DNA of 64,000 bases, from assembly GCA_019279435.1 (NCBI GenBank), contig JAAALK010000081.1, positions 27,430,457 through 27,494,456 on the forward strand. The letters are read 5' to 3'. The stretch is from Zizania palustris (taxonomy: Eukaryota > Streptophyta > Magnoliopsida > Poales > Poaceae). This document shows positions 10,369 to 23,100 of this stretch, in pieces. Position numbers and translations under genes: made by a program. A model generated the notes under the pieces. That model had not been told where the DNA came from. It saw only the letters and a list, made by a program, of their open reading frames with translations, and did not search any database. Positions within the stretch are counted from its first letter, which is position 1. Every line of letters begins with the position of its first letter.

Positions 10369-10710
10369 ATGGAATTGGGGGACAAGGCAGTAGGCTTTCT
10401 TTTGACCGTGGCAAGTCTATCCATCTTTACATACTACACTTTCTGGGTCATCATCCTGGTTAGTAACTTATAAGAATTTAGCATTTCATTTCAAATGAAA
10501 CATTGGCGATTTTAGTTCCGGATGATGATTTTGTTTCTCTTTTTTTCCATCTAGCCATTTGTTGACAGTGATCACTTTGTCCACAAGTATTTTCTGCCGC
10601 AGGAGTATGCTATTTTGATCCCAGTGCTTGCTGGTGTGGTTCTCCTTTCTTTCTTAAGCGTGTTTGTGGGTCTTGTGATGCTCAAGTCAAAGAAAAAGAA
10701 GACCACTTAA
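10369..10710 (+). CDS. DPM2: dolichol-phosphate mannosyltransferase subunit 2 (DPM2)
   Basis: DPM2 is the small membrane subunit that stabilises the catalytic DPM1 subunit in the ER, where dolichol-phosphate-mannose is made for N-glycans and GPI anchors. Two coding exons (10369-10458 and 10555-10710, GT-AG) encode 81 residues, the family's usual size. The sequence begins MELGDKAVGFLLTVASLSIF and contains PFVDSDHFVHKYFLPQEYA between two membrane segments (about residues 8-30 and 48-72). The C-terminus is LKSKKKKTT; the last four residues KKTT fit the KKXX ER-retrieval signal. DRL1 lies upstream on the same strand and a large helicase gene converges from the right. I see no sign of damage. Confidence 0.96.
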
Positions 10711-10931
10711 TCGGATTTGTCATTTCTACGGTAATCACCTTCATATTTTGTGGTGTTTTGGTGTTCAAATCTATACTGGTATTAGAAGCCATGTTTAACA
10801 CATGATTTCTGTTCTATGGAATGGTTTTTACTTGTTTTAATGCAGTTTTTCCTTGACTATGTAACCTATTGGTTATATCCATGCTGATAGTTTGAGAAGA
10901 AAAATGGGCAACAGTAGCATTGCTGCAGATG

Positions 10932-10979
10932 GAATTCATATATCTTATCCTTGTAATTAAGGATAAGATATATGAATTC
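10932..10979. repeat. perfect 21-bp inverted repeat with 6-base loop
   Basis: GAATTCATATATCTTATCC at the left is matched exactly by its reverse complement on the right, with arms of 21 bases around GTAATT. It lies about 220 bases after the DPM2 stop codon. It could be a hairpin in the 3' untranslated region, a very short foldback element, or a cloning or assembly artefact, because both ends are EcoRI sites. Confidence 0.85.
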
Positions 10980-11378
10980 TCAATAATGTTGCTTCCACAA
11001 ATATGATCGAAAATAGTGAGGCATGTATTAACCTTGAAGTTCAAGACCAAATATCACATTCCATCTCTCACATGTCGAACCCACATACTAGAACTGGCCC
11101 TATAATTCTTTAGTTTTAGTTTCCTGATTTCAGATTCCAATACATCAAATAAAAGTACATTCCAGGTATATCAAATAACTTTACGATGCTACTTTGCTAA
11201 AAAAAAATCATATGCAGGTTACGCACTGTTTAGTACATGTGTTCATGTAATTTAATAGACAGCAGCCAAAGGTTGACACCAGAATTTCTCTGACTAGGAG
11301 TACAACCAAGACAGAAAGAAAGAGCTACCACAAAATAATTTGGTTAGATTCACTGAATCAGAACTATTTGCACAAAAC

Positions 11379-11471
11379 TTAATCAGTTTGGTCGATTTCC
11401 ATGTCTTCAACAGAGTCCATGAGAATTTCTCTCAGATTTCTTCTCCTGCATTTAGCCAAGCTAATGCATTC
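11379..11471 (-). pseudogene. possible orphan terminal exon of an unrecognised gene
   Basis: On the minus strand an acceptor (TATTCTTGCAG) is followed by exactly 31 in-frame codons ending in TAA. The peptide starts ECISLAKCRRRNLREIL and ends EDMEIDQTD. A second frame over the same bases also stays open (WRANDLYSCRNALAWLNAG), with its own acceptor near 11513. I found no matching upstream exon before the DEAH4 gene ends at 14106, and I do not recognise the protein. It may be a gene relic or chance. Confidence 0.25.
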
Positions 11472-12099
11472 CTGCAAGAATATAGATCATTAGCCCTCCA
11501 GTAATTATCCTCTGCAAACAAACAGTGAATGAAATAGTGAAGATAAATGTGGTGAAAAACTCTAGTGGTTTCTAACTTCTGGGAGCTGTTATTTTGTCCT
11601 GAATGAAATATCAAAGTATGAATTCCTTTTTTTGTCAATTATATGAACCTTGCCCCCTGCCAGAATACTTAGAAGACCAGTGTCCAGTGAGTGCATTTAC
11701 CAAAAAGACAAAAGGTTTGATGCCAAAAGTATTTCTTGTTGATAGATTACTACGGAAGATTTAATTAAGCACAGGTTACCAAAACAGTTGCTACGGATGT
11801 CACTGATGTATTATCGATGGTCTCTCAACTAGGGTTTCACGTTGGTGCAGCTGGGCCGCGGACCGGTAACGGTTTTGGTGACTGGTCGACCGGTTTGAAA
11901 TTTATTTTTGAATTTAAAAATCTGTAAAAATTCATAGAAATAACTATAAATACTAGGCGATTTATAGTAAATTTTTGTGATTTTTTAAATATCCAAATTT
12001 ACAATAATTTTGGAGCAAAAAGATCGGTCAAAATTTTAAAATTGGGCTAGCATGATAGCCTGCCAGTTTTTTATTTTTAATTTTTAACTAAATTTGTGA

Positions 12100-12490
12100 T
12101 ATTCTACCATTTAATTCAATCACCACCATGGCCTGCTTTATCTTTTTCGAGACCACGTGTAGGAACTTCTTCACCACACGGTCGTCCTTCATTTTCTTGC
12201 TCTGATACCAAATGTCAATTTAGATGTAATTTTATTGCTCTTCTCTTGTTATTCTCAATGTACAAACTAGTCATCTATTTATAGTTTAAATTCTGAGTTA
12301 AACATGGAAGAAACTAAACTTGGAAAGAAACCCAAAAGAAAAGCTACGCCTGAAATATGAGAAATAAAAACAGCAAGGAAAACATAAAACATCTATCATC
12401 CTAGCCACAAATCAAAGACGTGCTCAGATGATATCTTTTCAGAGCTCAACATAATCTTTTTTTTTAAAAAAAAATAAGTCATGTTTATTT
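12100..12490 (-). mobile_element. degraded copia fragment: gag piece, primer-binding site and LTR part
   Basis: On the minus strand the primer-binding site TGGTATCAGAGC (12199-12210) is complementary to initiator methionine tRNA. Downstream of it (12105-12195) lies a gag-like frame with DDRVVKKFLHVVSKKIKQ. Upstream (from about 12213) is LTR-like sequence with CTATAAATAGATGACTAG as a TATA region (12266-12283). Most of the element is missing and the outer LTR border was not found. Confidence 0.6.
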
Positions 12491-12988
12491 CCTACCAAAC
12501 AACAAATGTCATGCTGTTTTTATTATTATATTGCAAATGTTCTTTACATTTATACATTTTTTAGAATATTCCCACATTTTCATTTTTTTCTAAATTTGCT
12601 ACGTTTCTATAATTTTTTATTTATTTTTAAAAAAATATTTTGCTACATTTTGCTACGAATTTTTCTACATTTTTTTAACAACGACCGATTACTATTGCTA
12701 ACTAATTGGCTAGCAACACCAAACCAAATGCAAACCGACATCGATAGCCAACAATTATCACCAGCAAAACCGACTGTAACCAAACCAAATCGTTTAGTTT
12801 ATTCGCACGAAAAAAATCTGAATTTGACCAGTTTCTACAGTTACCAACCGTCCGACCAATACACGGTTACCGCCAGAAAGGGATCTAACTCAGTAAACTA
12901 TTGGGCCTATTTAGATCCAATTGAATCTAAAGAGCTAATTCAAAGCGATTAAAATCAGTAATAGACTTTATTATTGTGCATAGTGACT

Positions 12989-13471
12989 CAGGGTCGTTTG
13001 ATTCTGCTTTGTGAAAAAACAGAAGTTAAACCAAACTGCTTTACAAAACTGCTTATGCTGTAAAAAAATAGCCTTTTTAATTTGGAAGTAACTTGACCCT
13101 TATTTCGTGCTTCTGTTTTTAGTATAGATTAAATAGCATAAATTCAAGGTATCTTAATTGATCTAACGTTATTATGGTTTGTATTACATTGCACAATTTC
13201 ATGAGATAATATGTGGTTATCGGTTACTTTATGAGACAAACTATGCACTTTTTATTTATCTAATATATTTTCTAATTATTTAGTTGTATCAATGTTGAAT
13301 GTTTCTTATTTATATATGTAAGTTATAAAAAATAGTTAGCTCACAACAGTTTTTTACAACTTCAACCAAACAACTTTTAGCTTTTCAACAGCAGACAACT
13401 CATAACATTTTTCACAACAGACAACTCACAACAGTTTTTTTATAGCTCACAGCAAAACCAAACACACACTC
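12989..13471. mobile_element. non-autonomous hAT-like element, copy 1
   Basis: About 480 bases, beginning GGGTCGTTTGATTCTGCTTT and ending with repeated CACAACAG/CTCACAGC motifs and CCAAACACACACT. The interior, including ATTATGGTTTGTATTACATT and TTCATGAGATAATATGTGG, is close to copy 2 at 14711-15224. The ends are imperfect inverted repeats. It lies about 640 bases beyond the DEAH4 stop codon. The superfamily call rests on resemblance of the ends and is tentative. Confidence 0.65.
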
Positions 13472-14105
13472 AAATGCTCCCTACTTGTTGTTCCTTACTG
13501 CTCTTCGTGTTTGATTCTTTTAGTCCCTTAACTGACTATTCTAGTCAGTTTGCATTAGGCCCTTCGATCCAAATAAAACTCTACATCTCATATTATACCA
13601 TACCAATTTTCACGCAAGTAATTTACAAATGAGTTTTTTTAAAAAAAAAAGATTCGGTTTTTGAAACCAGCTCTCAACACGGCGAAACAATATTATGGCT
13701 CTAAGATGCGAAAATAGCCTTCGATATAGAATGCCATGTCAGATACTCAGATCAGAACCATCAGGTTTCGTTAGTTCTAGGTAAATGGATAGCTCAGTTA
13801 GCTTAAATTCCCAAATTAAATGGCTCCAAAGATCTCAAGCTTCCTCCAAAGAAAATGTACTTGAGCTTGAGAAATTGATGGCTACCATGAAAACTGGACT
13901 TCTACGTAACTCTCCGCTTGTATCCACAAAATACTTCTGCTATGGCAAATAATTAGAGACAAAACATAATACTGAAGCTTATGTCACTACTCACTATCAC
14001 TCCATGTTCACCTCATTAAGGATGGGAACCACCCTCTAAAGAATAGGCAGCCCTTCATTTGCAGGAAAGGTTCTACTGGCAGTAAGGATGTTAAGCACAT
14101 ATCTG

Positions 14106-17100
14106 TCATTTCTTGCCTTTTCGTGCCAGGTAGCGTTCTCGAGCTGCCTGTATTTTACTGTCCACATCAGATTGTGTAACATCCATTACTTTCTTCGGCG
14201 AGCTTGCTTGCTTTTCCTCTAGAGGATCAGGATTTTTTGATGAGCTGGAACCACCACTGCAATGAGATAATTGAGGATATTACTGTATGTAGCATACTAG
14301 CATGGCATATATTTTAAGTAATTCTTTTGATTCCATACCTTAATTTGTTTATGTCCAATCTTTCAATCTTCTTCAAGATGGGTTTAACCCAAGACTGATC
14401 CACAGCACAAACATTTCTCATGAAAGGACGTGTAGTACTTATTAACTCATGGTAGACAACATACACCGGCAGTTTACCGTATTCATCACCTTCCAGCACG
14501 GAAGATGGATGCACCTGAAAAAAAAGGCGCTGAATAAATTTGCAAAGTATATAATGTGGTCAAAACCACAATTTCACAATTATAGACAGCTTAAACCACA
14601 AATTGTGTTGCACGAGACAACTAATTTCAGTGCTGTTAATATCCAGCATATCCAAAACACATTGTCCAAAATGAATCAAGAACAAACTGCATACCTAAGA
14701 CAGCATATTAAAGGTCCGTTTGGTTCTGCTTTTGAAATCTGCTTCTGCTGTGAAAAAACAGAAACTGAACCAAACAAGTTTACCAAAACTACTTCTGCTA
14801 TGAAAAAGCGATTTTTTTCTAGTAGAAATTTGGAAGCAGCTTGGATCCTACTTTTCTGCTTCAGTTTTTTAGTACAGATTAAATAGCATGAATTTAAGGT
14901 GTCTTGATTGATCTAACATTATTATGGTTTGTATTGCATTGCACAATTTCATGAGATAATATGTGGTTGTCGGTTACTTTATGAGATGAATTATGCACTT
15001 TTTTATTTATCTAACATATTTTCTAATTATTTAGTTGCATCAATGTTGAGTGTTTCCTATTTATATATATATGTATAGAATATTATAATGATTAAAATTA
15101 TGTAAGTTATAAAAACAGTCACTCACAACAGTTTTTTCACAGCAGGCAACTCACAACAGCTTTTTCACAGCACACAACTCACAACAACTTTTTCACAGCT
15201 TACAGCAGAAGCAAACGCACCCTAAACATATCTCAACAGTTCGAATAGCAACCGGAAGTTTCACTGGCTTCTATAGAGTTGATAAATTGGGCACCAGAGA
15301 GACATACTACTTCTAGTTGTTAACTTATGGTTTACTACACTGACTAGTATTTCATGGAGGACCAGGATTTTTTCAGTCTGCCTTACCTTTTATATCTAGC
15401 ATTAAAACAAAACTAAATCTGATAGATAAATTACACATCACTACCTGCACAAGTTGTGCCCTGTATCCAACCGTATGGTAACCATTGTGATGCAGCATCC
15501 TCTCAGCAAGCTGGTTTCCATATCCAACACATAGAGCTCTTCTTAACTTTCTATAATCAGGGTCACTCTTCTGCCTTTTCTTTGCTTGCACATCTGTTGG
15601 ACCTGAAATTTACAAACGATTTTTATTAAAAAAACTAGTGGACTTCAAATATTCAATGAAGCAGACCAGTTCCCTGAAATCCTGGCTAACACCAGCTTAT
15701 AACCATTTGGGAGGTTCAACATATATAACCACATGAACATGAAAAAACAAAACACGAAAAGGAAATAAATTCATCAATTCTGCCAAAAAAACAGGGGCAA
15801 GGTTTATAATGTAATTATCAGGCGGGGAATTCCCTACACCAGGCGCAGGAAAGCCCAGTGCGATGAGGAGTTGAGGACTAGGAGAATCCAGGAAAGATTT
15901 CAGACTAGAAATAGTATTTGTTTTTATTGCTAGAATTAGGATAGATTACATTAGATATTTTCCTTAAGAGATAGAGTTGTTTTCAGTTTTGGCTTAGCTG
16001 TCCCAGGCCCAGCCAAACTCAATAGACAATAGGGTCTAAGGCTGTATATATATATATATATATACAAATGCTATTCTACACCACGGGTGTAGAATAGCTA
16101 TTCTACACCGATGTGGAATGGAGGGATTGGGATTGGATGGGGGGTGGGCACGATTGGGATGATCGGTGTAGAATAGCATTTACACCCATAGTGTAGAATA
16201 GCGTTCCCGTATATATATATATCAATGGTTTTCTGGCAATAAAGATCATCAGATTGCATCTATTTCTTGTGCGACTGCTGTCATGGCTATGCAACGCTGA
16301 TGAGGTCCAGGGTCACGCCCAGCTCTCTTTCAAATACAATCTGCGATCTAGGTCTTCCACATCTACAGGCCTATGACAGTAATCCTTTTTTTCCATTGTT
16401 TAGAACTGTCACAGACCTTGTTGGTGTGTGTACATTCTAAATAATTGATGCGGTGTGTTCATAATTGTTATGGCATCGCCATAATGTCAATATATCAGCG
16501 TAGTGTTTTTTCACATGTCACCACATGGACACCATGGCGCACCATATTCTCGTGGCATCCCCACGGCATCCTATGGTGCCTGCGAGTGACGTGACGGGCA
16601 CCAAAGAGGGTTAGGGTGGGGTTAGGAAGGAGGGGAAGAAAATATGATTTTAGATGATGTTGATATGGATGCTTCTAACAATTTCGATGAGTTTGCGATT
16701 GATGACTTTTGATAGTCGCAGAGCATTATATTTTGTGCCACATTTGTATTGCTACTTTGATTTTATAATATTCTAGCTTATAACTTTTGAGCTTCATTTA
16801 CATAACCTAGTCATGCTTTTTAAGGCATCGCTTAGGCGTCGAGCATGGTCAAGAGCTAGGAATCACCGTTCCTTGCCTTCAACATGTGTGGTGTCCGCCT
16901 TGTAGTCTATGGTGGTGCCTAGGCACGGTTTGGCATCGTCTTGATTCCTAGTGGCCTGAGGCGGATGCCATATGGCCAAGCAGGGTAGGCGACAGGCACG
17001 AAGGTGGATAGTCCAACGTCTGTTAATGATTTCAGACCAATTTCACTAGTCAACTCTGCTGTCAAAGTTATCTCCAAAATTATGGCAAACAGATTACAGC

Positions 17101-20100
17101 CCTTAATGTCCCGGATTATTCACCCAAATCAGTATGGATTCATTAAAGGACGTTCGATTCAGGACTGTTTGGCTTGGACTTTTGAATATACGTATCAATG
17201 TCACTCCAGCAAGAAGCCGACAGTAATTCTTAAATTGGATTTTGAAAAGGCTTTTGACACGGTGGAACATTCTACAATCATCTCTATGCTCTTTCATTTG
17301 GGATTTCCGGCTAGATGGATTTCCTGGGTTTCATCGCTGTTTCGCTCGGCTCATTCGGCAATTCTTCTTAATGGTACTATTGGTAAATTCTTTGATTGTA
17401 AGCGGGGCGTTAGGCAGGGGGATCCTCTCTCTCCTCTCTTATTTGTTATCGCAGCAGAATTGCTTCAGTATATTCTCAACAGAGCAGCGTCTCGTGGTAC
17501 CCTCACTCCACCGTCTTGTCATCATCTAGAACAGTTTCCTGTTATTCAATATGCTGATGACACAATTATATTCTTGGAAGCCTCTCAGTGGAACTTATTC
17601 TCCCTCAGGGCAATTTTGCAATCCTTCTCTGCCTCAACAGGCCTCAAGATTAACTTTGCTAAGTCTTGCCTAATCCCGCTGAATGTGGGCAGTTCTCAAT
17701 CATTGACTTTGGCTCGAACATTTGGTTGTTCACTGGGAGCTCTCCCCATTCCCTACCTTGGCCTTCCTCTGGACATCAGGAAGCCGAGATTTCATGACTT
17801 TAGCTCCTTGATTTCCAAGGTGGAACGTAGGTTAGCAGCGACTTCCTTTTGGCTATCCTTGGCAGGTAAAGTACAATTGGTTAACTCAGTCCTCTCAGCT
17901 CTTCCCACCTACTCGATGGGAGTATTTCATATCCCGACCAAGGTGGTCAATTTGTTGGACAAAGCACGACGTCATTGTCTCTGGAGGAACTACAACTCAC
18001 ACTCTTCAAAACAACCGCTTATTGCCTGGAATCAAATTTGCAAACCAAAGAAATGTGGAGGTCTAGGAGTTGTAAATCTCAGGATTCAGAATACAGCTCT
18101 CCTCTTAAAGCATTTGGACAAATTTCTCAACAAGCCAGAAGTTCCTTGGGTGTCGTTGGTCTGGGATACATATTACAAGAATGGGAAACTTCCTCAGCTT
18201 CTAGGACATCGGGGCTCCCCTTGGTGGAATGCAATCTTGAAACTTTGGCCCTTTTTTGTGCTTTGGCCAAGCCCTTGGTTGGAAATGGCCGCACTGTATC
18301 ACTTTGGTATGATCTCTGGTGCTCTCGTCTGCTGGAACTTCAATTTCCGCATCTACTCTCGTTTGCTAAAAATACGAAGATATCTCTGGGTTCATTTGTA
18401 CAATTGCATGATCTCTCTGCTCACTTTTTTCTTCCTCTATCACAAGAGGCCCTTTTGGAGCTGCATAACCTTCAATCACTTATCAGTAACATGAGGATCA
18501 ACTCAAATACTCCGGACAAGTGGACTTATATTTGGGGGTCCAGTGCATTTCAATCATGCAAATTTTATCAAAGCTCCTTCAATACAACTGGGACGCATCA
18601 TATCTTCTCATGGCTTTGGAAATCACGTTGCTCTAATAAGATCAGGATTTTCTTTTGGCTGCTCATATATGACCGACTCAACACACGGGACATTTTACAT
18701 CGCAAGCATATTATGCCATCTGATGGGGACATCGGATGTGCTCTTTGTCAAAATGGGGTTCTTGAATCATCCATTCATCTTTTCTTCTCATGCAGTTTCA
18801 GCTCCATCTGTTGGGCACGCATTGGGATCTTCTGGTCTGATGATCTCTTGGTTTCCTCTCTTGTCGCTGCTTGTAAAAGGAATCATCCTCTTCCGCACAT
18901 TCTAGAAATCATCCTTATTGGCTGCTGGTCGCTGTGGATTCACCGCAATAACTGTATCTTTCATCAACAGGTTCCCTCCTGTGGAGCCTGGTTTCAGGTT
19001 TTTAAATCTGAGTTTTTGCTTCAAAAGCATCGTTTTAGGCCGCCCCTTCAGACTAGTGCTATGGACTGGCTAAACAATTTGTAATCCCTTCTTTGCTGTA
19101 ATCTTCTCTTTGTTTCCCCCCCTCCTCTCTTCCTCTCGCTAGGTCTCCTTACTTCTTCCTTATCCTTGTTTCTTGTTTTTGCTGTTTTGTAACCTTATTT
19201 TTTCAAGTTTAATATAACCTCAGTAGGAGACTCTCCTGCTGGTTATTCTCAAAAAAAAACACTTGATTTACTCTGCTCAACGACACTCGATTTGCTCTGC
19301 TCAATGGGAGCTCAAGGTTTCTTTGACAGGCGGTTACGAAGGTTCAACATGAGTGAAGAACCGAAGACACGGAGTCAACAGAGTCTTCGGTAGGCGGCAG
19401 CTAAGGTCCAGCAAGCGACATCAGAGGTGAGCGATAGAAGGAGCCCAACAAGGTTGAAGTAGCTCATTGCAAAGGATGAGTCTGTTCTACTTGTTAGAGT
19501 GTGTGTGTGTGTGTGGGGCCCCTCTTGTAAGGCTCCCCTTTTATCCTCCCATCCCAAGGGAGAGGAATCTATCCATCTAGCTCTTCCTACATGGTATCAG
19601 AGCCTTAGGCTCCACCTTCTTCTTCTCTCCTGCCGCCGGCGCCGCCGCCGCCGCCTCCATGGCCGGCGAGCCTCCTCCGGCGAGCACCACCTTCTCCTTC
19701 TCCTCCTCCTCCCCTTTTCGTGGGCTGGGTTCCGCCACCATGGCCGGATCTGCTCCTCTCCCGCTCGGATCCGCCGCCGGGGCGGCCGGATCTGGCGCAG
19801 CCGGCTTCCCCCGCCGGGTTTCGCCGCCGCCGGCCGCAGCCGGCCTCCCCCCGTCCTGCCTCGACGCCGACGCGGCCGGCTCCACCGCCGCCGGCCCTCT
19901 CCTGCCTAGATCCGCCGCTGGGGCGGCCCGATCCGGCGCCACCGGCCTTCCTCCGCCTGGATCCGTCGCTGGGGGCGGCCGGATCTGGCGTCGCCGGCTT
20001 CCCCCCGCCGGTTTTCGCCGCCGCCGAGCTCCCCCCGCCCTGCCTCGACGCCGGCGTGGCCGGCTCCGCCGCCGGCGGCCTCCCCCCGAGCTCCTTCGCC

Positions 20101-23100
20101 GCCGCCGGCCTCCCCCCCGAGCTACTACGCCGCCGCCCCCGCCCGCCCCGCCCAGACCCGACGCGGGGGTGGCCGGATCTGGCGCCCCCCGGCCCTCCCC
20201 TAGCCCCTAGGGTGCCGCCCCCCTCCCCCCCGCCACGACCATGCACTGGCCGACCATGGGGGGGCCCTCCTGCTGCTGCCGGCCTCACCGGCCTCCCCCG
20301 GGCCCGGGGGCGCCGCCCCCCCTTCCCCCCGCCATGTCCTGGCTGACCCTGGGTGGGCCGCCGCCCCTCCTCCCCACCGCCGTGGCCTCGGGCTGGCTGG
20401 CCCCTACGGATGTGGTGGCTGCCGATGCTGCCCTTGTTGTCGCCCTTGCCACTGCCAAGACTGCTGCCGCTGCTGCTCGGGCGCGCGAGCGGGCAGCCGC
20501 TCTTGCTTGCGAGAATGCTCGCCAGACCGCTGATGCCCTGGCCCAGCATGTCGCTGAGGCCGAGCATCACCTCAGGGGTGTTGACCCCACTGCCACCGCG
20601 GCTCCAACTGTCGCCGCAGATCCGGATGCCGCACAGCTTCACGCCAGGCGGCCAGTGTCCAGAACATCTGGGTTGCGATCGAGGGGCAGTTCCTTGGCAA
20701 CCGCGAGGCTCGTGCTCTCCAGTTGGACGCTACCTTCCGCACCTTTGTCCAGGGGGATCTCCCCATCTCGGAGTACTGTCGTCGCACGAAGGGAATGGCG
20801 GATTCTCTTCGTGACCTTGGCGAGCCTGTTGCGAACCGCACTCTTGTCCTCAACATCCTCCGCGGTCTCGGAGACAGCTACGCCCATCTCCGGACATGGA
20901 TCACGAGGACAGTGCCGTTCCCCTCCTTCCACAAGGTTCGTGATGACCTTGTCCTCGAGGAGCTGACCCGGGGACTCGCTCCCCCTTCTACTACCGCGAC
21001 TGCTCTCATCGCCTCCGGCTCCAACCAGCCGACCTCCCACCCACCGCCGTCGCCGGCTCCCTCCCTTCTTGGTACTCCTACCGCCGGTTCCCCCACTTGC
21101 GGGGGGGGCGTGGTGGCGATCGCGGTGGCGATCGTCGTCGCCGGGGAGGGGGGCGCCGTGGTCGTACCGGTCGCGCTCCGGCTCCTACCTCCGCCACTCC
21201 AGCCCCTGCCGCCGGGAGTGCGCCCTGGCCATCCTTCTCCAACCCATGGACGGGGCGCATTTCCATGTGGCCAGGCCAGTTCACTCCTCGGCCTTCTGCC
21301 CCACCTGCGGCCATGCTCACCGGGTGGCCGGTCCCCGCCTGCTCCTTCGGCGTGGGGCCCGTGGTCCGGTGGGTGGGATCAGACGGCCCTCGCGCAGTCA
21401 TTCAACACCATGGCGTTGACTCCGCCGGCCGCCACAGATTGGGTGGCCGACTCGGGTGCTTCCTTCCACACCACTCCTCATGATGGTATTATCTCCTCTC
21501 ACAGGCCCCCCACCCATCTCACCCTTCTTCCATCATGGTTGGGAATGGCTCATGCCTTCTAGTCACCTCCGTGGGTGATGCGACTCCTTGTGGGTCTTTT
21601 CGCCTGCAAAACATTCTTGTCGCTCCTGACATTGTTCACAACCTTCTTTCCATTCGTCAATTCACCACTGATAATTCTTGTTCTGTTGAATTTGACTCTT
21701 TTGGTTTGACTGTGAAGGATATGGCCACCCGGCATCCTCTTCTCTGTTGTGACAGCACCGGACCCCTCTACATGCTTCGTCTTCCACCTTCCGCTGCTCC
21801 ACCTTCGTCCGCCCTTGCCGCCACAGCGTCCTCCACACTCTGGCACCGCCGACTTGGTCATCCCGGTGTCGACATTTTGGCTTAGCTTTGTCGTAGCTCC
21901 TCTATCCCTTGTACTAGGGCTACTAGTGAGCACATTTGTCATGGGTGTCAATTAGGTCATCATGTTCGCCTACCTTTTCCTATTTCTTCCTCGCATGCTG
22001 TTCATGCATTTGACCTTATTCACTGTGACTTGTGGACCTCTCCGATCCTGAGTATTTCTGGTTATAAATATTATCTGATTGTTCTTGATGATTTCTCTCA
22101 CTACTCATGGACGTTTTCTTTGCGGTCCAAGTCGGATGCCTTTCCCACGCTCACTCACTTCTTTGCTTGGGTTGCTACTCAGTTTGGGGTTACTATTAAT
22201 GCCGTCCAGTGTGATAATGGTCATGAATTTGACAACTCTGCTTCCCGGGCTTTCTTCCTCTCGAAGGGAGTCCAATTGCGCATGTCCTGCCCCTATACCT
22301 CCCCTCAGAATGGCAAGGCTGAGCGCATGATTCGTACCACTAATAATGTTATGCGCTCCATGCTTTTTCAAGCTTCGGCTCCCGCTCGCTTCTGGGCTGA
22401 GAGCCTCCTTACTGCTACCTATGTGCTCAACCGCCTGCCTTCTAAGGCCACGTGCGCTCCCACCCCTCACCATGCCTTGTTCGGTACCCCACCTTCCTAC
22501 ACTCACCTTCGCGTTTTCGGGTGTGCTTGCTATCCCAACACTTCTGCCACTGCTCCTCATAAGCTTGCGCCCCGCTCAACCCTGTGTGTGTTTCTCGGCT
22601 ACTCCCCCGATCATAATGGGTACCGTTGTTTTGACCTCTCCTCTCGTCGTGTTCTTATCTCACGACATGTCATCTTCGCCGAGTCCGTCTTTCCTTTCTC
22701 CGTTGACTCCACACCCACCACCAGCCTTGAGTTGGACTCCCTGTTTTATACTGACCCGGTGGTTCAGCCACCTTTGTCTTCTGCAGGATCATCACCGGTT
22801 GTTCCGGTGGCTCTCCCGCCAGCTGACGAGCCGTGTGTGGCAGCGGAGCTGCCCGCCGTGCCGCCCGCGCGCCCCGTGCCCCCAGCTGTGCCACGTGCGG
22901 CCACTCCCCACCAGCCGGCGTGGCCCCCTGTGCCATGTGCGGCCCCGGCGTCCTCGTCTGTGCCGCACGCGGCCCCTTCCCTGTTGCCTCCTACGCTCGG
23001 GGTTGGCCCGCTGTTGTCGTCGGCGCCGTGTTCCGCCCCGGACACGGCCCCGGCCGTGCCCCGTGTCCCCGCGACACCTGCCGCGCCACGCGCGGCCCTA

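Noticed and set aside
19252..19490. Coding-looking sequence interrupted by copia 1 (joined across the CTACT duplication)
   Set aside because: The bases around 19470-19491 and 25006-25035 read openly when joined, but stops occur shortly upstream and no protein family is recognisable.
19605..20642. 345-codon open frame on the minus strand, glycine/arginine-rich
   Set aside because: It is the antisense of the GC-rich leader and gag region of copia 1. The composition alone explains the open frame, and no domain is recognisable.
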